From contig OX387194.1 in assembly GCA_947561395.2 (NCBI GenBank), positions 12,076,048 to 12,140,047 on the forward strand: DNA of 64,000 bases, in the 5' to 3' direction. A program made the translations under genes and the position numbers. This document shows positions 44,131-56,557 of this stretch, piece by piece. The stretch's first letter is position 1, and the number at the start of each line of letters is the position of its first letter. This stretch comes from Buxus sempervirens. Taxonomy: Eukaryota > Streptophyta > Magnoliopsida > Buxales > Buxaceae. The notes beneath the pieces were generated by a model. It did no database searches and was not told the DNA's origin. It saw nothing but the letters and a program-made list of their open reading frames with translations.

Positions 44131-46359
44131 TTTAATAAAAAACTCCAAATTTAATATCAATAATCGGTGGCAACCAAACAAGATTCCAAATTCTAATTTA
44201 AAAATCTGAGTTCACAATCCAACTCATCCAAATAGGATTTTGGTTTTCTAAAATCGAGGAAATATAATCTGGGTTATGGAATCTGGGATTAGAATCCTAA
44301 TCTAGATTCTATAATGCCCACCAAACGCCACCTAAGACTTTTCAAAAATCCTGTATCAAAATTACCTTTCTTTCCCTTATCTGTTAGAGGTTTTAGGATT
44401 TGTGCACATTTCCAGTATTTCAACCCATAAAAAATTAGAATGCTTAAACTAAGGAAAAACAAAAACACTAAATAAACTAATTTGATTAACTATCTATTAA
44501 GAATTGGGTTTGAAATACTTTCCTTTAATTGTGACGTATAGGTTGGATATAATAATTAATCAATCAATTGGCAATGACGACAACAATGATGCTATAAGCA
44601 AAGGTTTAGTGTGAGGATTTGTATAATTCAACTATACTAAGCTATACTTTTTGCCATGAATGTATCTCATTAATTAGTTGGGGTTGTTTCACACCAAGTT
44701 TCCTATGCACAACTTACATTTTAGCATCAGTTAAAGAACTTTCTTTGACCATAAGTTGCATTAAACTTCTTTTTTTTTTTTTTGAAGATACTATATTAAA
44801 CTTATGCTCAAAGCCCTATAAACTATGCTTTACATTAGATCTTTGCATGAAAAATCTAAAAACCAGACTCGCAAATATTAATGCATTAATGTCAAAAGAG
44901 TAATCAATTGTCATAATATTATATTACAGTATTAAACAATATAATACATTAAATTGGAGCCTTGCAAGTTTTCCTATTGTGCCCCTTCCAAGTATTAACA
45001 TTATTTTCACCAACATAATTAATAAATGCAAGAAAAATTATAAATTTAGCCAATTAGACTGACATAAGATAAGGTATCTAGTGATAATTCCTATTCAAGA
45101 GCCTGGATGATCCTAGCCAGAAAATATCCTTTCTATTGCATTGCAGGAATCTGTATTATTAGTAAAGCCAACTCTGAGGAATATTTATCCCTTTTTTCTC
45201 TCCAGAAATGCCCTCCTCAAATCTAGAAACCAATCATTATTCATCCCCAATCGAAACTACCTATATCGACGTGCAGTGTACGTGCCTCCCTCTCATTAGT
45301 TGAAAGAGACTAAAATTAGCGAGAAATGGGCCTCGACATATGAATTGTTTGATAGCTTGATTACATATTCAGCTAGAAACAGTGATCTTATTAGATCCAA
45401 ACCAAAAATATCACGATACCGGGGACTGGCTATGAAGTTTAGAAGAAAATTGTTATTCGTGTCAGGGACAAAACAAGATTCTGACACTAGTGATAGAAAA
45501 GGGTGCAAGAAAAGGGTGCATGCCATCTGAAGTCTAAGATGTGTTTACATTAAAATTTAACTCTGAATTGTTAGAAAATGATGGCTTCTAAGACTACAAC
45601 AATACATCTATAATCCTTCTGTATTTTCAATAATATTCTTTGGATTGTTCTCATATAGCTGAAATCCCATGAAGTTATGCTTATTGAGACGTACAACAAA
45701 TGGGCATGAGAAAAATCAGGAATTTGGGGAAGAAGATAAATCTACCTCACTTTTCGGCAGCAGCAAACAGTGACGCCTGTGATTGGATGCCAGCGCCGGT
45801 CAAGAAAGCACAATGCACGATGAAAGACAGTAGTGAAGGCTTTGTTGAGTAAAGAACAGACAATGGTGCTCAAGCAGGTCGTTAAGAGAGAATGGGAAGG
45901 AAGACTCAAAGGCTTTTTGGAACGCTTGTTTGTGTTTTAATGGCACTTAAATGTGGGTCGTTGAACCGCTTGTTTGGTTCGGTTAAAATTGAGAACTGAC
46001 TGACTGACCGAAACTGAATTTGGATTGGTTTGGATTGGGTTTCAAAGTTGGTGGTTAGCTTTTGGTTCCAAAAACGTATACGGAATTAATTTTGGTTTGG
46101 TTTTTGTTTGATGTTTTGGTTAAGCCAAATTGAAACACGATTTAAAAAATATGCTTCATTAAACTGAACCGAAGCGGACATACATACACCTACACACATA
46201 TTCGGGTTTTCAGGTTGGAGCGATCAGTTCTCAATTCTGTTCGGTTCAATTTTGGGGCTAATGGTACCGAACCTCAAATTGATCTTGGGTTGGTGTTAAC
46301 TGGAACCAAACCGAACTGAGTTAGCGACAAAAAGTACGTTTGGTCCGGTCTTTCTTGGC
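44131..46359. other. No recognised gene
   Basis: AT-rich. A probable MITE end occurs at 44300-44335 (TCTATAATGCCCACCAAACG), matched at 58348-58386. At 45300-45530 both strands are open over the same bases; no family was recognised. At 45950-46330 a GGTTCGGTT/AACCGAACC-rich patch resembles a decayed transposon. Confidence 0.35.
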
Positions 46360-46665
46360 CAGCTTTATTTCATTAATTTCATTTCATTTTGTAGATATTA
46401 CTAATTTTTCCTCCATATTTTCTCCATTCGAGCGAATCCAATTCTACCATACTAAACCGTGAAGGAGCCGGTTCACGGTGCAACCGGTTCAATTGGCTGG
46501 TCTGTTCCAGTATTTAAGAGACAGGAAAGACAAATTCACGTAAAACATCAAATCATACTCGTTAAACTGCGGCATGACAGAGATTTCAACTAGACCAAAA
46601 CAACCTTAACAAAATCCAGAATTCCTTCTTCCCCCATAAGCGGCCTGAAATTTGAATCAAACTAA

Positions 46666-47049
46666 TTAATGGAAGGTGGTGACCGGAGGTGGCGCAAAAG
46701 GTGGAGGAGAAGCGGCGGATGCATCACAGAAGCCTCGGAGAATGTCACCCTCTTGAAGAGTAAAGCCAAGGGAAGTGAGCATGGCGGGCCAGCATTGATG
46801 AGTGATGACACGAATGGCTCGGCAGCAGTCGAGGCCGAGAGAGGTTTCGCCGTTGAGGAAGAAGAGAATGATCTCGTTTGTGCAAAATTGGAGCTGCAGA
46901 AGTGCGTTCCAGCAGTCCATGTTTCCTCCGCTCTGAAGACGAGTAGCAATATTGTGGCCTGCAGGGATGAGGTGCAGCTCTCTTGCTGCCATTGCAATAC
47001 CCATGAGAGATGACACTGCAACTATGAGAGCAAGCTTGTTGAGAGCCAT
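46666..47049 (-). CDS. Egg-cell-secreted EC1-like protein, copy A
   Basis: Secreted by the egg cell at double fertilisation in plants, where EC1 proteins activate sperm for gamete fusion (family knowledge). 127 codons, no intron. Hydrophobic signal peptide MALNKLALIVAVSSLMGIAM, then the prolamin-like domain with six cysteines spaced C-x9-C-x18-CC-x9-C-x21-C. The core reads TNEIILFFLNGETSLGLDCC and RAIRVITHQCWPAML, diagnostic of EC1. A Pro-rich tail (SPPPFAPPP) ends it. The start is chosen at MALNKL because the upstream in-frame ATG (47103-47101) lies about 10 bp from the TATA box, too close to be transcribed. A (TC)9 tract sits about 10 bp before the ATG. Flanks are shared with copies B and C. 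Confidence 0.9.
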   Translation of the reverse strand: MALNKLALIVAVSSLMGIAMAARELHLIPAGHNIATRLQSGGNMDCWNALLQLQFCTNEIILFFLNGETSLGLDCCRAIRVITHQCWPAMLTSLGFTLQEGDILRGFCDASAASPPPFAPPPVTTFH

Positions 47050-47111
47050 TGCTTGGATGAGAGAGAGAGAGAGAGATGGGTTAGGGTTTGTGGTTTGAAG
47101 CATGGAAATTA

Positions 47112-47118
47112 ATTTATA
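47112..47118 (-). promoter_or_regulatory. TATA box of EC1-like copy A
   Basis: TATAAAT on the minus strand about 65 bp upstream of the ATG; kept at the same place in copies B and C. Confidence 0.6.
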
Positions 47119-47655
47119 GGAACGGAGAACAATTTATGTTGTGTATTGTGATTATTAAGCTGATTGTGGAGATAATTGTAACGGATGTTTCATGAATTAA
47201 TGATGAAACTGATAACTCTTGAGCTTCCAAAGATTGTTAGTGCAGTGATTAAAGTAAATGGAAAAAGGCCAAGATTAGAGAACCGTTAGAATCTCTAAGG
47301 ATTCCACCACCTCCTCCAGGTTTAGGATTACCCTAGAGATGAGCCATCAATATTCAACTTCAAGAAAACCTTTTGGAGGCTTCAATTTAAAATTTGTTAT
47401 TATGCTAGCTTTTTATTTTTTAATATTTTATCATTTTTGTTTATTATTTATTCATTTATTTTATGCAATTTTTACACTGTTATTAAAGATGAAAAAATGC
47501 GATTTTTTTCAACATTTGTTACCATACATTAATGCTGTCAAACTTTTATTGGCCAGGATCATGGAGTGTGACAATCTATGGCTGAGTGGGGTGATTGGTA
47601 AGGTAAAAGAAAAGTTGAAAAGAAAAAAGAAAGAAAAAAGAAAAATGCCCCTGAT

Positions 47656-47977
47656 CACTGTTTAAAAACCAGCGAGTAACTCGGAATACTCGCCCGAGTT
47701 ACTCGGATAGGTTATGGTGCGAGTTGACTCGCCCTAAAAACCAGGTAATTTTCACTGGGTATTTCTCTAGAGTGAATCCCAAACTTTAAACGAGTTTCTC
47801 CCCAATTAACCAGGTTTTAGATAAAAATTCATTAAATTATGATATATTTTTCATTTATCTCTTAAAATATTATTTTATTTATATAATAAAAAGGCTGATA
47901 ACTAAGCCTAGTTACTCATAATTACTCGGACGGCTAAGCTTCTGAGTTACCAGCCCTTTCCGGGTTTTTAAACACTG
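47656..47977. mobile_element. hAT MITE with 8-bp duplication
   Basis: 322 bp starting CACTGTTTAAAAACC and ending GGTTTTTAAACACTG. Flanks CCCCTGAT (47648-47655) and CTCCTGAT (47978-47985) match at 7 of 8. Internal GAGTTACTCGG motifs recur in both orientations. It lies about 600 bp upstream of EC1-like copy A. Confidence 0.8.
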
Positions 47978-48096
47978 CTCCTGATTGGATTGGATTCTTT
48001 TCAGGTTCAATGATTCCTATGGTAGCTTTCCTCTCACATTCGCATTGCTTTGGTTCAATCTGCAAAATATTATTTCAACTGTCTGCAGAGTAAAAA

Positions 48097-50694
48097 TGTA
48101 AAACCCCAATTTTAATGAGTATTTATTAAAATGCATTATTTAATAAGCTTAATTAAAATTTTGTGGGTGGAAATTTTAAGTAATTGAGGATCAAGGGTAA
48201 GTTGGGGTTTTTATTAAATTAAGTATGTAATTAAGAAATTTTTGGCTAGAAATGATTAAAGTCTTAATCTTAATTATTATTATTATTCTTAAAATTTGTT
48301 TATTTTAGTAAAATAATAATGTAGGTGTTTAGGGTAGAGGCAAGCATAGGTTGTGTGGGTGTTATAGCTGCTGATGTAGGGGAAAGGTTGTGCTGAGCAA
48401 CCAGCCGATCAGTAATTGGGTTGGACTTTAAGCGCCAATAGTAGTCTATAAATAGAAGTATATGTTTGAAGTTTGGTTTTTGGCTGGAACGAAGGGAAGA
48501 GACCTCTGCTGTGGAGCTCAGTGGCTGAGATCTGTAGAGGCTCAGTTGATTTGGTTGTAGAGTTCAGTGAGAGAGGAGATTAGAAATCTGGTTGAGATAA
48601 AAAATTGTTGATTGTCGATTGAAGCTTGGAGCTGCTACCGATGGAATCAGATGAGGAAATTGTAGGAGCTAGATCCGTGGAAACTTAGATCAGGTGAGTA
48701 GCATTGTTTTTAGTTTTTCCGATGCATTGGATAGGTTTTCATGGTTTGTATAGTGAGTAATCAAGTAGATAGACTGTGAATATGCCGAACGTCAAATTCT
48801 GAAGTCCTATATTTGGATTTGATTGTATTAAGGTCGAGTATGTTTGGATGAGTTTCTAATGGTTAAGGAATGTTAATGGAACCTATATTGTACTAGAAAT
48901 GTCGATCGGAAGGGTTGAATCGAAGATTTCAGAGAGTCGGAGGTTTGGATCATCTGGCGCTAACTGTGCTAGTCTGGCGCTAACCTTTAGGAGGTTAGCG
49001 CTTAGGATGTTAGCACTAGTTCAATTTCCATGTGGTGCTAACCGGCGCCAACCTCTAAGAGGTTAGCGCCAAGTGGTTTTTAGTTAGCCAAGTGCGGCTA
49101 ATTTTACAGACCATCCGAAATTGTTTTACAACTCCATTAGTCTACTCCACTGTGTTAATTAAGTGTTGTAGATGATACCTAGGTGGTTGTGGAACCAGAT
49201 ATGCAAGTTGTAAATTTAAGAAGTATTAAACACTAGAAAGGAAGGTTAGCGCCACTCATGTTTCGGGAAATTTATGCTACTGAGTTCTTGGAGTTATATC
49301 CTATTGTTTTTAACAAAGATAAATTTCAGTTTTCTGAGAATGTGTATTGTGATTAGAGTTGTCGGTTTCCATTCTAGTAAGAATAATTTCAAAAGAATGT
49401 TTTATAAGGATTTAAAAAGGGGAAATAAACTATAGGGAAGAGTACCTAAATTCCGTAACATGTTCAGAATTGTAATTGATCTTTAAAACGTAATTCCTAG
49501 ATACTAAAAGAGATGTCCCCCATATCAGAGATAGGGATGAGTTAGAAATTACGCACAATCGAGATAGAACAAAGAATAACATAAGGAGTGGAAGTAAAGA
49601 TAATAAGTAAGCTTTCAGCATATCAAGTGATACAATATTATTGGGTTTCCACTGGTTTGCTATCACAATACTGACTGATTTGCTCTTTACTATTCAGAGT
49701 TGATACTTCTGTTTTGATTAAACTTTAGTAAACTTTATATTATGAGCAGATTATTAAAGTGAGTATTTCCTCAGATTTTTGCATTACATGTTGTTAAGTT
49801 TATGTGGGATTAAAGTTAAATGGAGTCTCCATGAGGGAGTATGTTGGTTTGGGTGACCCATGATGAACAACCACCAGATTTGATTGATATTGTGTTTACG
49901 ATGGATTTTTTGCTATTTCATCGGTTACGTTGAAAATGTGGTATTTGAGATTACCATTGGTTTAGCTTATCCTGGATCCATGTTTAAGCTTAGTAATGTA
50001 ATGTTTTTGCTTTATTGGGGTAATGGCTTGGCCTTGTGTGTTGCCACGACTGGTGTAAAGTAGCTAGATACCATGAGTAAACCTGGTTGTTAATGCCGAT
50101 ATCCCAGAGTAGGCCGGCGTTGGATGATGATACCCTGAGTAGGCCGTCATTTCAGAGTTCCAATACCATGAGTCGGCCGGAACTGTGTACATGGAGGTGT
50201 GGATGTCGCCCTGGCAGGTCGATTAACCAACTTAAGCAAGATTCATGACATTGACCATGATTTAACTTGTGGCTTATTTTTGTTGGACACTTGAATAATG
50301 TTAATATCGAGATTATGCTATTTTCGGATTTTCTATTGTATTTCTATTGGTTATTTGTGATCGGATATTTATCGTGGCATATTTAGAATGGAGATAACTA
50401 TTTCTGCATGCATGTGCTACTCGTTGGGATATTCATATCTCATCCCGTATTGTTTCGTTTTGTTTTCAGCTGTTTCTAGAGAGGACGATATCTCGGGTCA
50501 TTGCTCGGTTCGATGAGTTTAAAGCTGTCTTTCTGTAGTTATAAAGTTTAGTTTGGGAATTGTAGAGCACTCTGATTATATAGTGATGTTTGTATTCATG
50601 TTTTCCTTCACTCTGACATTGCAATCCTGTATTATATATTAACCTCCGGAACCGAGTTATGGTTTCTCTACGTACTCGGATTCGGGGCATTACA
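48097..50694 (+). mobile_element. Solo LTR 8 (2598 bp), TSD AAAAA
   Basis: Starts TGTAAAACCCC and ends TTCGGGGCATTACA, flanked by AAAAA on both sides (48092-48096 and 50695-50699; a weak duplication because it is homopolymeric). TATAAATA at 48447-48454. GCGCTAACC/GGTTAGCGC motifs cluster at 48955-49065 and again near 49246. The ends resemble chromoviral LTRs rather than the family of LTRs 1-3 and 5-7. No coding domains. It separates EC1-like copies A and B. Confidence 0.75.
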
Positions 50695-50699
50695 AAAAA

Positions 50700-51178
50700 C
50701 CACTTATTTGTAGGGTGATGGCAATTAAATTGTCATGAAGAAACCAGCAAAATGAATTGTGATTATGTTCAATTGCTAGTTATTGTCGTCAAATATGTGT
50801 ATCACCTTTGGATATATGACATTTGGTTTTAGTAGATGATATGATTTTTGTTGAATGCCGGAAGTTTTGTTTAGCAAGAAATTTACTATACAGGTTGAAT
50901 TTTTTTGTTTTGTTTTGTCTTGTTTTTTTTTTCCTTGGAAGTTAAAAGGAGAAAGATCACAAGCGCTCTAACACTAAAGAATGAACATAAATGGGTAAAA
51001 TACTATAAAATCAAATTAGATGGGAAGTATGTACAAGACATGCAGTATGTACAAGACTGTGAGACAGTACAAACCCTTAGATGGTGCAATGGAATTTCAG
51101 AAAATAGAAGGGGTCTAATTACAATTGTCAGATATGTGAGAGAGTATAAATGAACTTTAAACATTAATTTATTATTTT
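50700..51178. other. No gene seen
   Basis: AT-rich DNA between solo LTR 8 and the TIR element. Confidence 0.4.
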
Positions 51179-52267
51179 AGGCTTTCTGCATCCATACCCT
51201 TACATTATGACATATTTGCATTCATACCTCTTGTTTTAGATACTTATATTTATATCCTTCTATCTGTAATAATTATTAAAGTCGCATCATCGACGACAAA
51301 ATCCATTAGTTATATATATATGACTAAAGCATTATTTTATAAAACAAAAACCGTTTCACATTTATCTCCTTATCATATATTTTTATTTGTAGTCCTCTAT
51401 TATCGTGTATTTATGATGTATACACTCTGAAATACTGACACTAATATACCATATTCACAATATTTCATTAAGGTTTAATCTTGTAAAAATTGAATAGTAT
51501 TTGTATAATTTTTTTTAATTTAAAAATAAAAAAAAAATTAACTAATTATTGACATGGGAAGGGGTGATGAAGATTAGATATACAATAACTTACATGTGAC
51601 TAATACCTCCTCTTTCTTCTTTTTTCAATCTTTTAGAATGAGGCAAGAGAGAGAGTAAAAGTTAATTCAATCTCAATGAAACTCAGATTTAGGCTCCAAT
51701 TAAATTCATATTAATACAAGGAGCGTACAAAAATATACATGTGGGTTTAGAGCAACAAAATCATACAAGATACTTAAATGAAATACTGTATTCAGATTAT
51801 AAATAATTGATAGTTCGAAATCATATTAATACATGATTCAGTTCTTTTTGGGGTATAGATATAGATATTAGTACATGATCACTTTTTTTTTTTTTCTATT
51901 TTGAAAGTAAAAACTAAAAACTATTAATCGAGATTTTAAAATAATAATGACTAATCGCCAAAATGGACAAATCAATGTTAGTGTTTGGGGCCATAGATAC
52001 AATAAATATAATTGTAGAGGGACAAATGAAAATATAAGAAAACATAGGGACTAAATACAAAATGTTTCTTGTTTTATTTAATGTTACTTTAGTTATTTAA
52101 TAAAAATAAATAACAAAATATTAAGTAATTTTAACGTTGAGGATATGATTCAATTGTTCACTATGATGAATATAGGGTTATAGATATAAATACAAAAAAA
52201 AAAAAAAAAAAAAGATGATACAAATGTAAAAATACTTTAATAAAGGAACATGGATGTAAAAAGCCCT
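51179..52267. mobile_element. Candidate TIR element with AGGCTTTCTGCATCC ends
   Basis: Left end AGGCTTTCTGCATCCATACC and right end, read on the minus strand, AGGGCTTTTTACATCCATG match over about 55 bp with gaps. Inside is AT-rich with poly-A (52196-52213). No target duplication was resolved and no transposase is present. Confidence 0.4.
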
Positions 52268-52646
52268 TTTTGGCCAGCTTTATTTCATTTTATTTTGCTT
52301 TACATTGAAGAAGCTTAATTCCATTGTATTTAATTTTGTAAGCAAACTTGTGTCTCATTTTGTAGGTATTATTAATTTTTATTAATTTTTCCTCCATATT
52401 TACTCCCTTTGAGCGAATCCAATTCTATCATACTAAGCCGTGAAGGAGCCGGTTCACGGTGCAACCGGTTCAATTGGCTGGTCTGTTCCGGTATTTAAGA
52501 GACAGGAAAGGCAAATTCACGTTAAACATCAAATCAGACTCGTTAAACTGTAGCATGACAGAGATTTCAACTAGACCAAAACAACCTTAACAAAATCCAG
52601 AATTCCTTCTTCCCCCATAAACGGCCAGAAATTTGAAGCAAACTAA

Positions 52647-53030
52647 TTAATGGAAGGTGGTGGCCGGAGGTGGCGCAAAGGGCGGAGGAGAAGCGGCGGA
52701 TGCATCACAGAAGCCTCGGAGAATGTCACCCTCTTGAAGAGTAAAGCCAAGGGAAGTGAGCATGGCAGGCCAGCATTGATGAGTGATGACACGAATGGCT
52801 CGGCAGCAGTCGAGGCCGGGAGAAGTTTCGCCGTTGAGAAAGAAGAGAATGATCTCGTTTGTGCAAGATTGGAGCTGCAGTAGCGCGTTCCAGCACTCCA
52901 TGTTTCCTCCACTCTGAAGACGAGAAGCAATATTGTGGCCTGCAGGGATGAGGTGCAGCTCTCTTGCTGCCATTGCAATACCCATGAGAGATGACACTGC
53001 AACTATGAGAGCAAGCTTGTTGAGAGCCAT
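52647..53030 (-). CDS. Egg-cell-secreted EC1-like protein, copy B
   Basis: Same length and six-cysteine plan as copy A. It differs from A at IASRL (for IATRL), MECWN, LQSCTNE (for LQFCTNE), SPGLDCC (for SLGLDCC) and PPPATT. The flanks on the 3' side share about 370 bp with copy A (from GGCCAGCTTTATTTCATT). On the 5' side homology runs to CTATGGCTGAGTGGG, where a Pack-MULE is inserted. The Phe-to-Ser change beside the second cysteine and Leu-to-Pro before the CC pair lie in the conserved core, so this copy could have altered activity; the frame is intact. Confidence 0.9.
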   Translation of the reverse strand: MALNKLALIVAVSSLMGIAMAARELHLIPAGHNIASRLQSGGNMECWNALLQLQSCTNEIILFFLNGETSPGLDCCRAIRVITHQCWPAMLTSLGFTLQEGDILRGFCDASAASPPPFAPPPATTFH

Positions 53031-53110
53031 TGCTTGGATGAGAGGGAGAGAGATCTAGCGAGAGAGAGAGAGAGAGATGGGTTTAGGGTTATATGGGTGG
53101 AAGCATGGAA

Positions 53111-53117
53111 ATTTATA
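53111..53117 (-). promoter_or_regulatory. TATA box of EC1-like copy B
   Basis: TATAAAT on the minus strand, same context (CCTATAAATTTCC) as in copy A. Confidence 0.6.
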
Positions 53118-53596
53118 GGAAGGGAGAACAGTGTATGTTGTGTGTTGTGATTTATTAAGCTGATCGTGGGGACATTTGTAACGGATGTTTCATGAATGAT
53201 GAAACTGATAACTCTTGAGCTTCCCAAGATTGTTAGTGCAGTGATTAAATTAGATGGAAAAATTAAGGCCAAGATTAGAGAACCGTTAGAATCTCTAAGG
53301 ATTCCACCACCTCCTCCAGGTTTAGGATTACCCTAGCTAGAGACGAGCCATCAATATTCAACTTCAAGAAAATCTTTTGAAGGCTTCAGTTTAAAATTTG
53401 TTATTATGCTAGCTTTTAATTTTTGAATTTTTTTCATTTTTTGTTATTATTTATTCATTTATTTTATGCAATTTTTACACTGTTATTAAAGATGAAAAAA
53501 CGTGATTTTTTTCTACATTTGTTACCATACATTAATGCTGTCAAACTTTTATTGGCCGGGATCATGGACTAGTGTGACAATCTATGGCTGAGTGGG

Positions 53597-54247
53597 CAAA
53601 TGGGATCCTGTACAACCTCTATCTGCAGACCTAAATGAAGCCGGCACAAGATGCTTCCACGCGTCCCAAGTTCTCCCTCCTGTCATTCCTCTTAACAGAG
53701 GGACATTCGGCGTTAACGTTAACGTCGCCCAAGAGAAGAGAAGCCGTCACCGTCCCCTTTTTCAAATTTTGAATCTCACGTTTCAAGCGCCAGTTTTTTC
53801 ATTTTCTTATTTTCGTCACGGCAGCAAGCAAGCTTTTCATTTTTCGTCTTCTCCAGGTTTTTCATTTTCGTCTTCCCTGATGTCAAAAAGCCAAGCATCC
53901 TTCCCATCGTTGACGGTTTAATATCCAAGCAGTAGTGGCGCATTTCAGACGCTTGCAAGATGACTCCAAAGTCTTTAAAAGGTTTGCCCAATCGCTTCCA
54001 TCTTCAAGGTCTTCTATATTGTTGCAATGGTCGCCTCCTCCTCCACCCTTCTTTAAAGTAATTTTTATGGAGCTTATCGTAGGTCCACTTCCGCAGCAAG
54101 TGTTGGGGTAATTATCAGAAGTGAATCAGGTGCCTTTGTTGGTGCTATTGCATCTATCTGTTCTGCTTCTTCAGCAATAGCAGCTGAGTTCCAGGCGGTT
54201 ATAGAGCTTTAAAGTTTGCTTATATGTTGGGGATATCGCATGTTATA
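53597..54247 (+). repeat. Pack-MULE left terminal inverted repeat
   Basis: Outer part (53597-54050) includes an open frame reading FSFSYFRHGSKQAFHF in both arms; inner part (about 54060-54247) is an RNase H-like piece (SVGVIIRSESGAFVGA). Its partner is 56983-57630. Confidence 0.9.
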
Positions 54248-54560
54248 TTAGAGGGTGACTCCCTGGCTGTGATAACAATGCTCAAATCTTCAAGTTCAAC
54301 TTTTCCGTGGCGTATCCTTCCGTGTTTATTGGAAATCAGAAGTTTAATATCGAAGTTTGCAAATGTTATCTTTGCTCATGTATACCGTGAAGTTAATTCC
54401 CTTGCAGATCTCTTTTGCCTAGGATAACTATTCCTGTACATTGATTAACAGGCCTCCACGTTTTATATGTAACGATTTGTTTGATGAAGCAAGAGGACTT
54501 TCATATGTACGTTTCATGTTAAAGTAATAAAATTTCCCTTTTCTTACAAAAAAAAAAAAG
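54060..54560 (+). pseudogene. RNase H (RVT_3-like) tail with poly-A, captured
   Basis: Reads SVGVIIRSESGAFVGAIASI, then after a stop and shift ISHVILEGDSLAVITMLKSS (catalytic-type E and D) and HVYREVNSLADLFCLG, the plant RNase H-like pattern found at the end of LINE ORF2 and in related proteins. AATAAAATTTCCC and an A-run at 54548-54559 follow, as at the end of a reverse-transcribed copy. The first half lies in the MULE arm and is repeated inverted at the other end. Confidence 0.7.
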
Positions 54561-55019
54561 ACTAATGGATTTCATAAGTATATTCGGATCACATAATGGA
54601 TTTGTCAAATATCTGATTAAATTCAGGTAACTTTAAACTTGGATTTCATAAGTATATTTGTCATGATTCTTGCTTTATGTATGCTCATATTAGCCATCAT
54701 CCTTCACTGGTTCAGCTTCATTGGCAATAGATCAGAACTACCCTCTTCTTCTTGCTGACAGGAGATTTCTTCAAATGATTTTCTCTCCAATTCGGTTAAA
54801 GCCGTCAAGCATCCAATTGTTTCCTGACTATGCAACAACCCATTTGATTCAATGATGTATAGAGTCAAGCTGGAAGGTGGTGGAGGTGATGAAGTGGTGC
54901 TTTGGTACAGCAATGAAGGGTTTTGTCTGCTGGTTTTGGTGTTGGTATGTAGATGCACCAAAGGTTTTTTTTTTGCCTGTTTTGATTGTTTGCTTTGTTT
55001 GTTCTTGACAAAGACTTTG

Positions 55020-55548
55020 ATGTACTCTTCCTCAAGTTTTAGTTAAAAGAGTTTGAAAGGCAATTTGAAGCTTACAGATTATACCAGTAATCTGGAGTAT
55101 ATGTCAACATGGAACCAGGTCATGGCACAGCAAGATAGCTTCATGGAAGCAATTAAGGATGCAAGCCCCCTAAGATAAATCTTGAGGTTTTGGTGAGGTT
55201 GAAGTTGGGCACCTTAGGCAATTCCCAATGCTTGCTCTGCAAGCATTTGACTTGAGAATGAGAATGGTTGCCTACTGGAAGATTGTGCTGCGAAGGCTGG
55301 TTGACAGCTTGGCTCTTCATCTGCTGTTCAGTGTTCAGAAACTGGTGAACAAGGAGATGGAGAAGGAGATCGTGAATGAACTGGTTGGACCTCATGGTGG
55401 AGGGATAGAACGGATGCTTGAGGAATCACCTGCTGTTGCTCAAAAAAGGGAGCAGCTCAACAAGAGTATTGATCTACTGAGGGAATCTAAGAGGCTTGTT
55501 GTTGATATCATTGATCGAATTGCAATTACAAGTGATTATACCGAGTAG
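55020..55548 (+). pseudogene. DRP4-like dynamin fragment (stalk end and GED)
   Basis: Part of a plant dynamin-related protein 4 (Mx-type) gene carried by the Pack-MULE. A first block reads NLEYMSTWNQVMAQQDSFME; after a stop and shift a second block reads LRMRMVAYWKIVLRRLVDSL, then VQKLVNKEMEKEIVNELVGP, GGGIERMLEESPAVAQKREQ and LNKSIDLLRESKRLVVDIID, the GTPase effector domain. The 55228-55548 frame is open for 106 codons. Introns appear to be missing or cut out and the GTPase domain is absent, so it cannot act as a dynamin. Confidence 0.8.
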
Positions 55549-56540
55549 AGTGGTCGTTTTGGGTCTGATTATGTTAAATCTTTTGTTCATGTCTGTTTCT
55601 GCTATTCATTAGAATGATCAGTAGATATGGTATAGTCTTTGTTCTTCTAGTTTCAATCTTGGAAAATTGATCTTTTTTGGGTTTTGGATTTTCTTTTGTT
55701 CTTATGATTTGATATTGATCTTGGGCTAACTCAAGCCTATACTTGTATGTAGCTCAAACAGAATTACAAGAAAATCTTTATTATGCTTTTAGAATCTGAA
55801 GTATTTACAGTTAATATATAATTGAACTACTATGGTGCGAGTGAAGTTTGGATTGAACGAGCCTCAACCAAGGCTCTGGCTATTATATTGTCTTGCACAG
55901 TTGTACACACACAAGATCTAATTAACGATGCTTATGGAGAAAATCAAAAATCACTTCTAGTCTCAAACGAGATTCAATACATAAGTTTCACAAATGGAGC
56001 TATTTTTATTTTTTTCGGGACTATTTGTTATTAACATTTTTTGCCCCACACATAGCAGTCCTACATATCATAGTTACAACTAAAAATGTTGTAAGCAAAT
56101 CTGGTGGACTTTGAGCAAAAGCAACTCAAAATGTCTCAATCTGCACATAAAGTATGTATGTTCTCATGTGAAGTCGAACGTGGGGGTGTATTGATATACT
56201 TTATTCGGGCTCTTTATATATAGTTACACTTTCACTTATGAAGTATAAAGTTTGTTCAATACTCTGCCACACAAATGGTACCCATAAAGGTCACTAGCTC
56301 ATTTTGTTTTGCTGTATTTGCATGTCCTAACGTCCCCCCTCTTCTATTAGGCTCTGCTCGTTTCAATTGAAAATGTTATCCAACAGAAAATATTTTTCAG
56401 AAAAGCATTTTCCAAGAAAAAATGTTCTCTTTTTTTTTTTTTCGTTTTTGTAGGCGTTTGGACGTAATGTAAGAAAAAAAAATGAAGAAAGTGGGGATTG
56501 AAATGAAAATTTAAAAGTTAGGGAAAAAGTGAAATTTTAA
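55549..56540. other. Pack-MULE interior without recognised gene
   Basis: AT-rich, possibly the 3' flank of the DRP4-like gene. A 70-codon open stretch at 55822-56034 was not recognised. Confidence 0.35.
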
Positions 56541-56557
56541 GATTTAGTTTTAATACT

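Noticed and set aside
45300-45530. Open frames on both strands over the same 231 bases
   Set aside because: No recognisable family, no promoter or intron setting; most likely chance.
46669-47013. Plus-strand frame of 114 codons opposite EC1-like copy A (also at copies B and C)
   Set aside because: Shadow of the EC1-like gene on the other strand; it persists in all copies because the gene is conserved.
47001-47103. Upstream ATG adding 18 residues to EC1-like copy A
   Set aside because: It lies about 10 bp from the TATA box, so it would not be in the mRNA, and the (TC)n-encoded residues are not conserved among copies.
54704-54961. Open frame next to the DRP4-like fragment
   Set aside because: No family match; captured or chance sequence within the Pack-MULE.
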